Of a stretch of DNA of 64,000 bases, positions 10,483 to 22,587 are shown piece by piece; position 1 is the stretch's first letter, and each line of letters begins with the position of its first letter. The notes below the pieces were generated by a model, which did no database searches, had not been told where the DNA came from, and saw nothing but the letters and a program-made list of their open reading frames with translations. Source of the stretch: Rugalucina vietnamica (lineage: Eukaryota; Mollusca; Bivalvia; Lucinida; Lucinidae); NCBI GenBank assembly GCA_964017185.1, contig OZ024875.1, positions 47,261,986-47,325,985 of the forward strand, read 5' to 3'. Position numbers and translations under genes: made by a program.

Positions 10483-13180
10483 CCTTTTCATCATATGGTA
10501 AGAAATACAAGATATTTAATTTGCATATTCATGAATTTTAATGAAAATATTAAAAAAATGACAGAAAAATAATGAAAAGTCAATAAATAAACTAATTTGA
10601 GGTCGAAACTATAATTGTGGCACTTTGTAATTTAAAGAGTAATAGCATAGGACAAATGTATTGATTTCATGTGCCTAAATTAAAATCTCATTTGCATATT
10701 CATGAATATTAATAAAATATAGAAAATTAAAGATAAACGGAGATTAACTAAAGCCATTGCACGTTTTGGATGGGTTGTAAGATCTATCTTGTATCCCTGA
10801 AACCAATTTTCATGGCTGCCAGTGTGGTCAGAGGGACCATCTTAATGCCATAAAATATTGTCCTAAACAATGAACACATTTGCATGATGTAAAAAAAAAA
10901 TATATAGTTTCCACATCTACCCCTTGTGTGATCCTAAAGAACAGGGTGTACTCGTAAAAGTATTCTATACAAACAATAGCATGCTCTAGAATATTATAAT
11001 TGGTCTGATAATGATGCATGGACTTAGCAATTTAACCTTAATACCTATTATTCAAATCATTAATTTCGCTTATTCATGAAAAAAATAAAACACACAAGAA
11101 ATCGGAGAAAAATCTTAGATGAAATAGGGGTATACGTACAAAATCAATCACTAAAAGCAGAGCTGTTACAAACCCAGGATGCTAAAAGAACTATCAAATA
11201 AATGCTATGGCTATGTACTCTGACTCTTATGTCTCATATATAAGCATGATCTTATTTTCAATTTCATGAATTTTAATGGAAACTTAATAAATAGGAATGA
11301 AAAAGTGAAAAATTTAACCGGCAAATATAAAAATGATGCTTTTGTCAGCAAGCAAAAGCCCTAACATGCTAAAAATGGCATTAAATGGTTGCTAGGGCAA
11401 TAATATACCATCTTGTACTACAATATGTTAGTCATTCAATTTTTTATTTCATTAATATTAACAAAACCTTTTTAATTTAGAGGAAAGTTACGGAAATATC
11501 AAGGCAGTTTACATAGAAAATCACATTAATTTTGGCTACTGATAGACCTAGAGTGCTATAGGACAATATTCTATAACCATATTACCTGTTATATAAATAA
11601 ATAGTGACTTTTGTTGTATGGGTATTAATGAGATCACTAAGAATAAGAGAAAAAATAACGAAAAATGAAGTGAAATACCAACACAATTGCATATATCTCA
11701 GCTGCCAATTGCCATATGTGCTGCAATGGTACCAATAGAATGCTAGGATGATGCAATTATGTCATGCAGTCTGATCACACTTTTTTTTTAATTTTTGAGA
11801 GTACTGAATAAAATGTATGAAAAGTGTAATATTAACAGAAAATGGAAGCTTGTGCTCTAATAAATTTAATTGAATCTTGGTTGCCTGCAAGTGTGCCCTT
11901 GTTTATCTGAATACATGATAATACAATATTGTCCTAGCTATTATTGATGTCATTTTGAGATCTCTACAGCCATTGGCAGTCGAAATATATTCAATTTTGT
12001 TGGTGTACCCCTTCATTTTTCGTTGATGTTTCCCTTATTTATATAAATCTCATTAATATCATTCTAATAGAAGAAGCTGGTGATTTAAATATCGGATTAT
12101 ATAGTTATAGAACATTGTCCTAGCAATTATTTGATACCAAGTATAGCTCTCTAGGTCAGTCAGTAGCCAAGATACATGTGATTTTCTATGTATACCACCT
12201 TATTTTTTCCGTAATTTCCATCTCAATTCGAAAGGTTTTGTTAATATTCATAACACAAAAAATCAGTTGACTTATATATTGTAGTACAGGATGGTATACT
12301 AATGTCCTGGCAATCAATTCATGCCATTTCCAACGTGTAAGGGCGTTTGGTTGCCGAGGTACACACCATTTTTTATGTTTGCAGGTTAAATTTTTTCCAT
12401 TTTTTCATTCAAATTTATGAAGTTTTCATGAAAATTCATGAAACTGAAAAAATTAGATCAGTCTTATATGAGACTTTAGGGTCATAGAACACTGCCATAG
12501 CATTCATTTTATACTTCTTTCAGCATCCTAGGTTTGTGAACAGCTATGGTTTAAGTGACTTTGTATGTATACCCCCATTTTTCTCTGATTTCTTGTGTGT
12601 TTCATTCATTTTCATGAATAAGCAATATCAATGATTTGAAAAATAGGTATTACGGTTAAATTGATCAGTCCATGCATCACAACCAAACCCATTATAGTAT
12701 TTTAGAGCACGCTTTTGTTCGTATATGAATATTTTTGTGAGTACACCCTATTCTTTAGAATCACAGTAGGGGTGGATGCGGAAACTATATAATTTTACAT
12801 CATGCAAATGTGTCCATCGTTGAGGACAATATTTTATGGCATTTAGATGGTCCTTCTGAACACACTGGCAGCCATGAACATTGGTGTCAGGGATGCAAGG
12901 TAGATCTTGTAACCCATCCAAAACCTTGAAATTGCTAGAGTTTATCCCTTGTTTTTCTTCGATTTTCGTCATTTTCTATTAATATTCATGAATATGCAAA
13001 TAAGATAATTGTCATTTTGGCCCATGACATCAATAGATTTGTCATATGGTATTATTGGTTCAATAACAAAGTGTCACAATGATAGTTTCGACCTCAAATT
13101 TAGTTTATTTATTGATTTTTAACGATTTTCTGTCATTTTTACTGTTTTCATTAAAATTCATGAATATGCAAATTAGATAT
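10483..13180. repeat. 2.7-kb imperfect hairpin
   Basis: Blocks on the two sides are reverse complements around about 11840. The pairs are 10483-10640 with 13040-13180, 10792-10930 with 12770-12900, 11010-11110 with 12590-12680, 11511-11580 with 12080-12190 and 11690-11760 with 11900-11990. The coordinate sums stay near 23,680, so the arms of about 1.3 kb are collinear with few large gaps. Recurrent TTCATGAATATT words are also present. The small ORFs here are not genes. Confidence 0.85.
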
Positions 13181-13323
13181 CTTTTAAGGGTCACCGAATA
13201 GTGTTCTACACGGGGGAGAGATCCATAAACTTGTTTATTAATGTCACTTTCCTATTTGAGATGTTCGAATTTTTAACAACTAACCCCTTGAAATGGTTGC
13301 AAAAATATATATTGACTCATAAA

Positions 13324-15688
13324 GACAGCATGAGACAAGATTTCTTAACAGACATTTGCAACCAACTGGATGCAATGAATATCAGTTCAGAGGACCCCGA
13401 AGAAAACTGGACAGTTTTCCATAAAACAGTTCTTTCTTCAGCTGCAAGCACCTTAGGCCATCCATCTCGCAAACATCAAGACTGGTTTGATGAGAATGAT
13501 GACGAAATTCAGAGGCTTCTTGAAGAAAAGCACCGATTGCACAAGGCACATCAAGATGATACTAGCTCAGTATCAAAGAAAGCAGCCTACAGCAACATTT
13601 GTAAGACAGTCCAGACCAAGCTTAGGGACATGCAAGATTCCTGGCTGAGGAAGAAAACAGAAGAAAATCAGTCTTTTGCGGATAGAAAGGACATGAAGAA
13701 ATTTCATGATGCACTGAAAACCATTTATGGTCCAAAGAGTTCTGGAGCCACCACATTGCTCAGTGCAGATGGAAACACTCTTCTCACAGATAAAGAAGCT
13801 ATCTTGGAAAGGTGGGCAGAACACTTCAATAGTGTGCTTAATCGACCATCAAGCATCAATGAGGATGCAATCGACAGACTTCCACAGATAGAGTGCAATG
13901 TTCTGTTAGATGAATTTCCTACCGTTACGGAAACAAGAAAAGCAGTTCAACAACTATCATCTGGCAAAGCCCCAGGTGCAGATGCAATTCCTGCCGAAGT
14001 TTACAAGGCTGGGGGGGCTACCCATGGCAGAGAAATTGACAGAGTTGTTTCACTGTATGTGGAGAAAGGAGGCTATCCCACAAGAATTTAAGGATGCATC
14101 CATAATCCACCTATACAAGCGGAAAGGAAATCCTCAAGTCTGTGACAATCACAGAGGCATCTCCCTCCTATCAATTGCTGGGAAGATACTTGCAAAAATT
14201 CTGTTGAATCGTCTGAATGTTCATCTTGATCAGACGGGACTTATCCCAGAAAGTCAATGTGGATTCAGAAAAGACAGAGGGACAATAGACATGATATTCA
14301 CAGCAAGACAGCTTCAGGAGAAATGCCAAGAACAGAATGTAGATCTATACATGACGTTTGTTGACCTCACCAAAGCTTTTGACACTGTTAGTCGTGATGG
14401 ACTCTGGAAAATCATGGCCAAGTTTGGCTGTCCACCCAGATTCATAGCAATGGTGCGGCAGTTTCATGATGGCATGCAGGCAGGTGTGCAAAATGATGGA
14501 GAGTTCTCTGAACCATTTGAAGTAACAAATGGGGTCAAACAAGGCTGTGTTCTGGCACCAACACTGTTCAGCATGATGTTTTCTGCCATGCTTATGGATG
14601 CTTTTCAGGACAGTGACACTGGTTTTCCAATCAGGTACCGTTTTGATGGCAACATATTCAACCTCAGAAGGTTGCAAGCCAAAACTAAGGTCCAGACTGA
14701 TGTGCTAGATGAGCTCCTCTATACAGATGATATGGATAAGAATGCCAGCACAGAGGCAAAAATGCAAAGAGCCATGGATCAAGTCTCACAGTCATGTGAT
14801 AACTATGATCTCACAATCAGCACAAAAAAGACAGAGGTTGTACACCAACCAGCGCCCGGAAAGCCATATAATGAACCAACCATCACTGTGAATGGGCAAA
14901 AACTGAAAGTTGTTGACAAGTTCACCTACCTGGGAAGCACTCTCTCCAGAGCAGTGCATATTGATGATGAGATCACTGCCAGAATTGCAAAGGCTAGTGT
15001 GGCATTCGGACGACTCCGTGCAAATGTCTGGGAGCGAAATGGAATCAAGCTTGACACCAAGCTGAAAGTCTACAAGGCTGTGGTACTGCCAACCCTCTTG
15101 TATGCATGTGAGACCTGGACAGTATACCAACGCCATGCAAAGAGACTTAACCATTTCCACTTAAGCTGTTTGAGAAAGTTGTTAAAAATCAAGTGGCAGG
15201 ACAAGATTCCAGACACAGAGGTCCTGACGAAAGCAGGGATGCAAAGCATGCATACAGTCTTAAAGCTAGCACAGCTAAGATGGACTGGCCATGTTATAAG
15301 AATGCCTGATGCGCGACTTCCAAAGAAAGTTTTCTATGGAGAACTACAGGAGGGAAAGCGCTCTCAAGGTGGCCAGAAGAAACGCTACAAAGACACCCTC
15401 AAAGCCTCTCTGAAGGATTTCGAAATACCAATGGGGTCCTGGGAACAGACTGCACAGGAGCGATCAAAGTGGCGAGGTCTCATCAACAAAGGAGCAGCTC
15501 TTTATGAAAAGAAGAGAATCTGTGAAGCTGAAAGAAAGCGAAGAGAGCGCAAAGCCAAAACAAATGTGCCACCATCAGACTCTATGACATTGACTTGCTC
15601 TACTTGCAACCGACAGTTTAGAGCCAGAATTGGCCTAGTCAGCCATCAAAGAACTCACCAACACACATCAGCACTATTCAAGAAATAA
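13324..15688 (+). pseudogene. Non-LTR retrotransposon, reverse transcriptase part (frameshifted)
   Basis: Continuation of the endonuclease ORF at 7325. The first frame runs to 14091 and the second carries homology from about 14018 to the stop at 15688; they are shifted by one extra G in a run of seven Gs at 14011-14017. Reverse transcriptase motifs in order are GKAPGADAIPAEVYKAGG, NHRGISLLS, CGFRKDRGTIDMIF, motif A FVDLTKAFDTV, motif B NGVKQGCVLAPTLF and motif C LLYTDDMD. The usual YADD is YTDD here. After the thumb (FTYLGSTLSR, LLYACETWTV, RWTGHVIRM) the C-terminus has a zinc-finger-like Cys-Cys-His-His at CSTCNRQFRARIGLVSHQRTH. With the insertion and the frameshift the element cannot make its full polyprotein, though coding identity is well kept. 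Confidence 0.93.
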
Positions 15689-15840
15689 TGATGGTCTTTC
15701 TCATTAGTGAGAGACGAACTATCATGCTTGCAGGTCTGGCTCAATGCCAGTCGTTCTTTTTCTGTTCTCTTTCGATACATTGTCATGTTTGAATCGCCCT
15801 CCAAGAATCACTGAATCAATACTGATTCTGGCTTTGCAAG
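15689..15840 (+). mobile_element. Probable 3' UTR of the LINE
   Basis: Follows the stop directly. There is no poly(A) tail; an AT-rich stretch around 15845 may mark the end. Boundary uncertain. Confidence 0.5.
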
Positions 15841-15849
15841 TTTAAGATA

Positions 15850-15957
15850 CATTATATAAAATATATATGTGATTTAAAATTCAGTATCACCAAAAGTCGG
15901 GAAATTCGATTTTTCCCTAGCTTTTCGCGATTTTTGGGTCAAAATTTTTCTGACTAG
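15850..15957. repeat. Interspersed repeat fragment, direct copy at 17045-17130
   Basis: The CAGTATCACCA...AAATTTTACTGA-type text occurs in both places and in the same orientation. Confidence 0.6.
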
Positions 15958-15958
15958 T

Positions 15959-16605
15959 GGGTCGGGCGTCAGACTCTATGATGGCCCCGACTTAAAGCTA
16001 TTCATTTTAGTTGGTTGGGGCCGGAGCTTCTTGTCTGTTGCTTGGCCCACCGGGGTCCAACTGATGTTTTTCTTTAGCTCCGGAGTTAGTAAGTTATTTG
16101 GCGCCCAGGGATCTCCATCGTCGGGCAGTTTACTGAATCTGTGAGTCCTGGTTTTTGATTCATCAGGATGTTTATCATGATTTATTTGTTTGTTCTTGAT
16201 GATTCATTTACTAGTTAGAGATTCACCACGAGGACCGAAGAACTAACTAAATGTTATGAACCACTGCAGAAGCTGAGGGTGAGGTTACGGCCGTGTAAAA
16301 TCGATTTAAACCCGCCAGTAACTTTGTGTCGATACTTCTGTGGTGGTTCTTTTTGTTTTATGTCTTGGTGTTTAAAATATTTTTGTGCTGTTGGCGCCTT
16401 ATGTATGTTTGCATGTTTTTAGTTAAGTTAAGGTAACTGAGTGGCCACCTGTTGGGAAAATAGCTGCTCATTCGGCTTACGAAATGTTTTCATGGTATAA
16501 GTACCTGACTGTTAGTTTGGGTTTTTCCCACCTTGGTTTTTGGAGTGGGAGTCTTTTTCTGATTGCGCCTTTTCCTGATCTTTGCCTACTTGTACTTTTT
16601 CAAAA
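15959..16605 (+). mobile_element. Retroelement Q 3' end, copy 1
   Basis: Runs from GGGTCGGGCGTCAGACTC to TTTGCCTACTTGTAC. It is the same sequence that follows the reverse-transcriptase fragment at 34056 and recurs at 20701 and 36540, so it is the 3' untranslated end of that retroelement, 5'-truncated here. It contains the conserved blocks TTCACCACGAGGACC and GTAACTGAGTGGCCACC. Confidence 0.8.
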
Positions 16606-18242
16606 AGAAATGACTTCCCGAAAATATAACATTTTCGAAAATCTTAACAGTTTTGTCTATTTGACACAGTCGGTATTTGCAAGACTCTACAGACAAATCC
16701 ATTCGATAAACAACCTCGTGACTTAACAAACATAAGCCGTGTACCTTGCAGTTAATAAGTATCAAATAAAATATGGGCATACGCAATCAAAACGGGTGCT
16801 ACAAAACTTTGAACTAAGAAGTATTTTGAAATAAGAATAAAACTTCGACGTTACGTTGCGCCGCATAACGATAGGCAGTGTTTCCATAACGACAATTGCA
16901 ACGCACGTGTGTGTGTTATGTATAAGTTATTGCAATGTAATAATTGCAGATATATTGCTGCATTATTTGATGAAATTTCATCTCGAAACAACAAAAGATA
17001 AAGAAATGACAACATTTTTATACGTACTTTCCGATCACCCCACGTATATGTGATTAAAATTTCAGTATCACCAGAAATCGGCAAATTTGTTTTCTAATTT
17101 GTCGCAATTTTTGGGCCAAAATTTTACTGATTAGCGATTAATTTTGGCCAAGATTTTACTGATAGCGATTTCAGAGGTGCCCCATTGAGACCTTCATGTA
17201 TGCAATTAAGTTCACGTAGCTAATTAGTTACTGCATTTAAGGGAAACCTGCTCACTCAATTAATCGTCTGTTAATTTTTTTCAGTACTAACTTGTATGCC
17301 TTATACATTTGGCTATATCCCCATGATTTTTAGGTTGGAGCTTTGTTTCTGATTGTATCAGTTCCTGAGCACAGTTTACCATTACGAAACTGCTATTTTC
17401 AAACTGCTTCTGAAAACTGGATGATGTGCTTTATCTGGAAAAGATACAAGCAAAAATATCTTCGATAGCTGCTGCGAGCAAATTGATACACTCAATTCAT
17501 TTCCGTTTTGAATGTTTTGTAGGCGTTTGCTTTCTATAATAATTGTGACAAAGTAAACATCTGTTGTCAGCTTGATTTTGTGAAACTTCTTAAATGATGG
17601 TCATGAAGTGGGAGTTTGAAAAAACAAAGATAAGCGAGTACAATAATGTCATCAGAAGGTCGCAACATATCTTGCATGTAGGCATTTACAGTACATTCAA
17701 TGGCTAAATCTTCCTTCGCTTGCACTGGTAAATAACCGTAATCAGTACTGGTGTGCTCTAGAACCTGGTTTAACTTTGCCCATATCGAAATAAGCAACAC
17801 TATTTCAAAACAAAAACGTCTTGGTAAATACTCCACACATTTAACCCTTAAAACCGGATGAGTCGATTTTGTTTATATCGGTTCTCACATGCTTTCAAAC
17901 TACATGTATATATAGCGTATTTGCATAATACAAATTTTGGTAGACATACCTGTTACGCCTTATTGTTCCTATACAATATTAATCATACCCTTAAGGAAAG
18001 GTTCGCCTGTTTGAGAACAACGACACGAAATTCGCATATCAGATCAAGCACTAATTCGAGGTTCTAATTGTTTTATGTTTTGGTGTTGAATTTATGTATG
18101 TTTTCATATATTTAGTTGAGTACGTGTAACTGAGTGGCCACCTATAGGAAAATAGTTGCTCATTCGGCTTACGATATGTTCTCTTTGCGTTAGTAACTGA
18201 TTGTCAATTTAGTATCCCTCTAGACTACTCCTCGGTTTTTTA
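16606..18242. other. Non-coding; repeat fragments only
   Basis: Several small ORFs without domains. 17045-17200 is a repeat fragment shared with 15850 and 4690. 17270-17380 and 18110-18242 are degraded pieces of the retroelement Q tail (the GTAACTGAGTGGCCACC block at 18126). Confidence 0.5.
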
Positions 18243-18525
18243 CATTACAAACATTTGTCCATGCAATAAACAGAGATTTTTTGTTTTGAGCTTTAAAAAT
18301 TGATAATTTTCAGCTGAAAAAAATGATATTTTTCTTATTTTTGCTCAAAACGTAGATTGTGGGTACAAGTTAGAACCGCCTCGCCGAGGCGGTTCTAACG
18401 AGTACCCACAATCTATGTTTTGGAGCAAAAATAAGAAAAATAGGTATACCCCTGCATACCCCACTTTTGCTATATAAAAGTGGGGTTCAAGGGGGTATAC
18501 ATTACACGGACATGTTTTCTTGATG
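18243..18525 (-). repeat. Family A fold-back element, copy 3
   Basis: CATTACAAACATTTGTCC to CATGTTTTCTTGATG. It is inserted into a retroelement Q tail: the flanks CTCGGTTTTTTA and AGTGGGAAT join up to match the unbroken tail at 35335, with no target duplication longer than 2 bp. Confidence 0.85.
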
Positions 18526-18589
18526 AGTGGGAATTTCTTTCTCATTGCGTCGTTTCCTGATCGTTTTTACAAACAACATGGATCATGTC

Positions 18590-18703
18590 GACACGGTCAG
18601 TCATCCTAACCATACTGCCCTAGGTACCCTTATCACACTGCCACACTGGCGGCACCGTGTTGTGTCCTTGAGCAAGGCATACTAGTTCACCAGAGCACTG
18701 GTT
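18590..18703 (+). mobile_element. SINE, 5' part (interrupted)
   Basis: Contains the GTGTTGTGTCCTTGAGCAAG core of the SINE at 4998. The SINE continues at 19589 after the hAT-like insertion. Confidence 0.8.
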
Positions 18704-19580
18704 CAGGCTTAGGCAGCATAAGTTAGCAAAGTAATACATTGTCGTTAGCATCAAAACTGATTTTAGCATTGATATTAGCATCGGCATTAGGTGGTTTATA
18801 AAAACAATGCATTGTCATTAGCATTATTTGACAAAATAATGCATTGGTATTGTCATTAGTTTCCATGTTATTTTGCGATAGAGAATTAAATCAGTGCAAT
18901 GCTTGGTTGTACATGTATCTTCATTGAACATATAATCAACTATCATACATTACCGATTCTGATACTTCAACGTTATTTAACACATTCTTGATGAAGATGA
19001 TCAACTCAGTGTAAGATCAAGAACTGATGTATCAAATTATGAATCCATCACTGTTCAACTTCAAATCTAGTTTCCATATTGAACATATTATTAATCTTAT
19101 GGTTGTACAGTGATAATCTTCTATTCTATTACTGTGAAATGGTGCTGTTCAATAGCATGCCTAAATGAATATATTAACCTAACAAAAAATCTTCATAGAA
19201 GAACACAGGTAACTGCAGATTATTAAGTGACATTGTTTGTAACACACACAATATTGTCAGGTAATAGCCAATGGCAAACAAAGACATTCTCAAGCAACAA
19301 TATGTATTAAAATGACAATTTGTCAAACCTTTGGAACTAGTTTCTAAACAGCATCCTAATAAATTAATAGACAAGGTATGTAAGTCATAGAAAAAAAGTT
19401 TTGTAGCTAATGACCATCCAATCTAATGCTAATGCATTAGCAAAATTTGCAAAGTAATGCATTAGAATTAGCATTGTTCTAATGCCAAACTTAATATAAT
19501 CATTTGCATTAGCATTATGTGAGAAATAGCTAATGCATTGGTAATGCATTGGCATCAGTTTAATGCATTGTCCAAGCCTG
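18704..19580. mobile_element. Non-autonomous hAT-like element
   Basis: 877 bp with inverted termini CAGGCTTAGGCA and CAGGCTTGGACA, flanked by a perfect 8-bp target duplication CACTGGTT (18696-18703 and 19581-19588). Removing the insert and one duplicate restores the SINE. 8-bp duplications and CA-starting short TIRs are typical of hAT. The interior is packed with TTAGCATTG/CAATGCATTAG words in both orientations near both ends. No transposase. Confidence 0.85.
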
Positions 19581-19658
19581 CACTGGTTAACATCCAAGAC
19601 GCGTTGGCTCTGTTACGAACTGACCGGGACGTTACACCTCAATACAAACAAACAAAAT
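19581..19658 (+). mobile_element. SINE, 3' part
   Basis: CACTGGTTAACATCC onward to the tail CCTCAATACAAACAAACAAA. Continuation of 18590-18703. Confidence 0.8.
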
Positions 19659-19883
19659 GAGCCACCTCATGGGAAAACCAACAGTCTGCATATGCGAAAA
19701 CAAAGTCGCAGATCAGCTTTGCGGTAATCGCAAAATCAGCGCCTTTGTTTTCGCTACACGGATAGTACACTTCCTCTTCTTCTTAAATCCGAAATTTTAT
19801 GCTTCTTGCCTGATTCTGTGACTGTACAGCGTGATTTGTATCAGACCTGTTCGGAAACCACATTGTTGGTTTTCTCACGACTC
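19659..19883 (+). mobile_element. Family D fold-back element, copy 1
   Basis: Ends GAGCCACCTCATGGGAAAAC and GGTTTTCTCACGACTC, flanked on both sides by AAAAT. The central hairpin is decayed in this copy. It inserted at the end of the SINE tail. Confidence 0.8.
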
Positions 19884-20014
19884 AAAATGATGAATCAGTC
19901 CACGTTTCTCTCATAACATGTCTCGTGAAACTAATTACCTCAAGATGGTTGTTTCCATTTAGCGATGCATTGTATTTTCATTTTAATTGTATGTCTCATT
20001 GAAAAAAAAAAATG

Positions 20015-20058
<44 letters not shown>

Positions 20059-20700
20059 AAAACACTAGTTGTATATGTTTGATAGGTCTCATGACATCTT
20101 GCTTTGTACATTGTATATATGTATACTATAAGACTTAAGTTTAGCATTTTTTTCATTCATCATTATTTTCAAAATCAAATGTTTGAAAACTTTAAATACG
20201 CTTTTAATATGTAAAGTGATGCTCAAATTCATGTTTCGAGACGAGTTTGTGTGCTTTTCTCACGTCCACGAGTTGCTACGTTACGTTTAAAAAATCATGC
20301 AAATCACGTGCCACGCATTCCACGTGAATCACATGTTATCAATTTTTGCCTTGTTTGATTGGTAAAAGTGTCATAACGAATAAACCGAAATGACATTTGA
20401 AAAATTCCGTATGAGGACGCCGTCAAGGCCTGACGTTAAACCAGCGTAACATGAAGATCAATATGATTAGTGCAGACACGAAGAAAAAGGAAGCCAATTG
20501 AAACTTCTAAGCCTACTAAAGTACGATAAGTTTTCTAGAACCATATTCTATCAGCTGATAGCATCAAAAGCCGGCATCATGACGCCAGACAACGTAAGGC
20601 TATCACTATATAGGGCAATGCCAATTTGACGTCATAGTGACGTAATCGATTATTAGGCAACCTTCGAACATCAGGTTTGATCATTTGCGGCATGGAAAGA
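19884..20700. other. Non-coding, with poly(A) at 20002-20056
   Basis: A run of about 50 As broken by a single TG lies at 20002-20056. No gene seen in the rest. Confidence 0.5.
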
Positions 20701-21104
20701 TGGATTCACCACGAGGACCAAATAACTAACTAAATGTTATGAACCACTGCAGAAGCTGAGGGTGAGGTTATGGCCATGTAATACCGGTTTAAGCCCGCCA
20801 GTAACTTTGTGTTACTGATCGTTCCAAGTCGATACTTCTGTGGTGGTTCTTTTTGTTTTATGTCTTGGTGTATAATTTTTTTTTTGTGCTGTTGGCGCCT
20901 TATGTATGTTTTCATATTTTTAGTTAAGTTAAGGTAACTGAGTGGCCACCTATTGGGAAAATAGCTGCTCATTCGGCTTACGATATGTTTCATGGTATAA
21001 GTACCTGATTGTTAGTTTGGTTTTTTCCCACCTCGGTTTTTGGACTGGGAATCTTTTTCTGATTGCGCCTTTTCCTGATCTTTGCCTACTTGTACCTTTG
21101 TATT
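20701..21104 (+). mobile_element. Retroelement Q 3' end, copy 2
   Basis: Starts in the middle of the tail at ATTCACCACGAGGACC and ends TTTGCCTACTTGTACC. Strongly 5'-truncated. Confidence 0.8.
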
Positions 21105-21290
21105 GTTGGAACAGCTGACAGGAAAGAACCTGCGTGGTGCGAAATCGCACGTCATTTCAGCAAATAAACACATATGGGTTCACCTCGGGAGAAAGACCAG
21201 GGAACAAAATGACGTCAGTTACGTCATACACCGGGGTTTTTACCTGGTACAATAATGGAATCAAATCTCTACGATCATGGTTCTGTACTA

Positions 21291-21329
21291 TTATTATTAT
21301 TTTGTTGTTGTTGTTGTTGTTGTTGTTTA
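21291..21329. repeat. (TTA)n(TTG)n microsatellite
   Basis: Run of ATT and TTG trinucleotides. Confidence 0.9.
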
Positions 21330-21425
21330 AAGTTGTTTCCTCATCCCCCAGTTGCTTTTACTTGAGATAGGCTAGTGTCATTTTAATGTGTCAAGTCTTT
21401 TTATGTATTTATTATAGTTTCCTAG

Positions 21426-21673
21426 CATCATGAAAACACGTCCATGCAATGAATACCCCCTTAAACCCCACTTTTATATAGTAAAACTGGGGTCTGCAGG
21501 GGTAATCCTAATTTTCTTATTTTTGCTCCAAAACATAGAGGCGGTTCTAACGTGTACCCACAATCTATGTTTTGAGCAAAAATAAGAAAAATATCAAAAT
21601 TTTTCAGCTAAAAATTTTCAATTTTTAAAGCTCAAAAATTCTATGTATATTGCATGGGTATGTTTTCGTAATG
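21426..21673 (+). repeat. Family A fold-back element, copy 4, with 16-bp flanking repeat
   Basis: CATCATGAAAACACGTCC to TATGTTTTCGTAATG. It is flanked by the exact direct repeat TATTATAGTTTCCTAG (21410-21425 and 21674-21689). The paralogous locus at about 30183 has a single TTATAGTTTCGTAGAATAG and no element, so it is an empty site. Confidence 0.85.
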
Positions 21674-22110
21674 TATTATAGTTTCCTAGAATAGATCAAA
21701 GCCAGCCGATTGTTATCAGGTCACCAATCTACAATGACGTCATTACTTTATCAAATTTGTATGTTGTTCGAATTCCAAATTTAAATGTTAAATTAGATTT
21801 TCAATATTCTTTAGAACATTTCTTTGAACTTGTTTGAGAAACTAGTTCCGCCGTCGGCTAAAAAGATAAACTTTGTCTTATTATGGTTTTGAATTTGCCA
21901 TTACATGGGGTTTTCAGTAGACACACAGGATAATTGTATGCAACAAATGCGAGGGCTCCCGCCCATTTGGGACCATTAGGAATATAATAATTGCACGTGC
22001 CTCGAGGCAAAGCTAATAACGTACTGACTCACAATCCGATTATTGGTTAAAAGCTTAGAAGGTCTGAGCCTGCCCAAGAAAAGTGGTTAAAGCCAAACCA
22101 TCTATACATA

Positions 22111-22587
22111 CGAGGATGGTTCAAAAACTCTGTCATAGGTGAAATAGTTCGGGTCATAGACACGATAGGTTGTTGTAATATACATCATCGTACAGCTGTA
22201 TATGCTCATGCTTAAAAGGAACATCTGAATAAGATTATTTGTCTTGAAAGACACGTGGGGTAAAACCACTGGCATGTTTTCATGATATTGTGAACCTTAT
22301 ATTATACCTTTCATGTGCTGTATATTTATAACTACCAGTCAATATTCCTCCAACTTTTAAGTGATAAATAATGTTATATTTAGAAATAAACGATACACGT
22401 GCGCCACTTTCTGTATAATAAAGAGTAAGAGCTCGTGCCTAGATGTAATATTCTGTCATCCTTTTTTCTTCTTTTTTTTATATAATAGCCAGATAAATTT
22501 TCTTTCAGATACAGATATTTTAAACATTCTGCAATGACAGATACTGAGGAATAAAGGAAGTGACAGAACTTTTTTGACCGATCCTCG
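22111..22587. mobile_element. Mariner-like MITE (CGAGGATGGTTCAAAAA termini)
   Basis: 477 bp with inverted termini CGAGGATGGTTCAAAAA and CGAGGATCGGTCAAAAA, flanked by TA on both sides (22109-22110, 22588-22589). The terminal CGAGGAT is shared with the elements at 44157 and 59395. No ORF. Confidence 0.8.

Larger units (their letters stand above)
7326..13317. mobile_element. 6.0-kb TIR-bounded element inserted in the LINE
   Basis: The LINE reading frame stops at 7325 and resumes at 13324 without loss of codons, which fixes the insertion. The insert begins AGTCAATATAT followed by a T-run and AACCA, and its other end reads the same on the opposite strand (ATATATTGACT ending at 13317), giving an inverted terminus of about 25 bp. 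Flanks AATAAG and CATAAA look like a decayed 6-bp target duplication. AG...CT termini with 6-bp duplications are described for Polinton/Maverick elements, but no polymerase, integrase or capsid gene is present and the TIR is very short, so the superfamily is unknown. Contents: two motif arrays, a duplicated Pol III unit and a giant hairpin. No credible ORF. Confidence 0.8.

Noticed and set aside
7326-13317. An intact Polinton/Maverick virus-like element
   Set aside because: No polymerase B, integrase, ATPase or capsid coding sequence is present; only termini and target size are suggestive.
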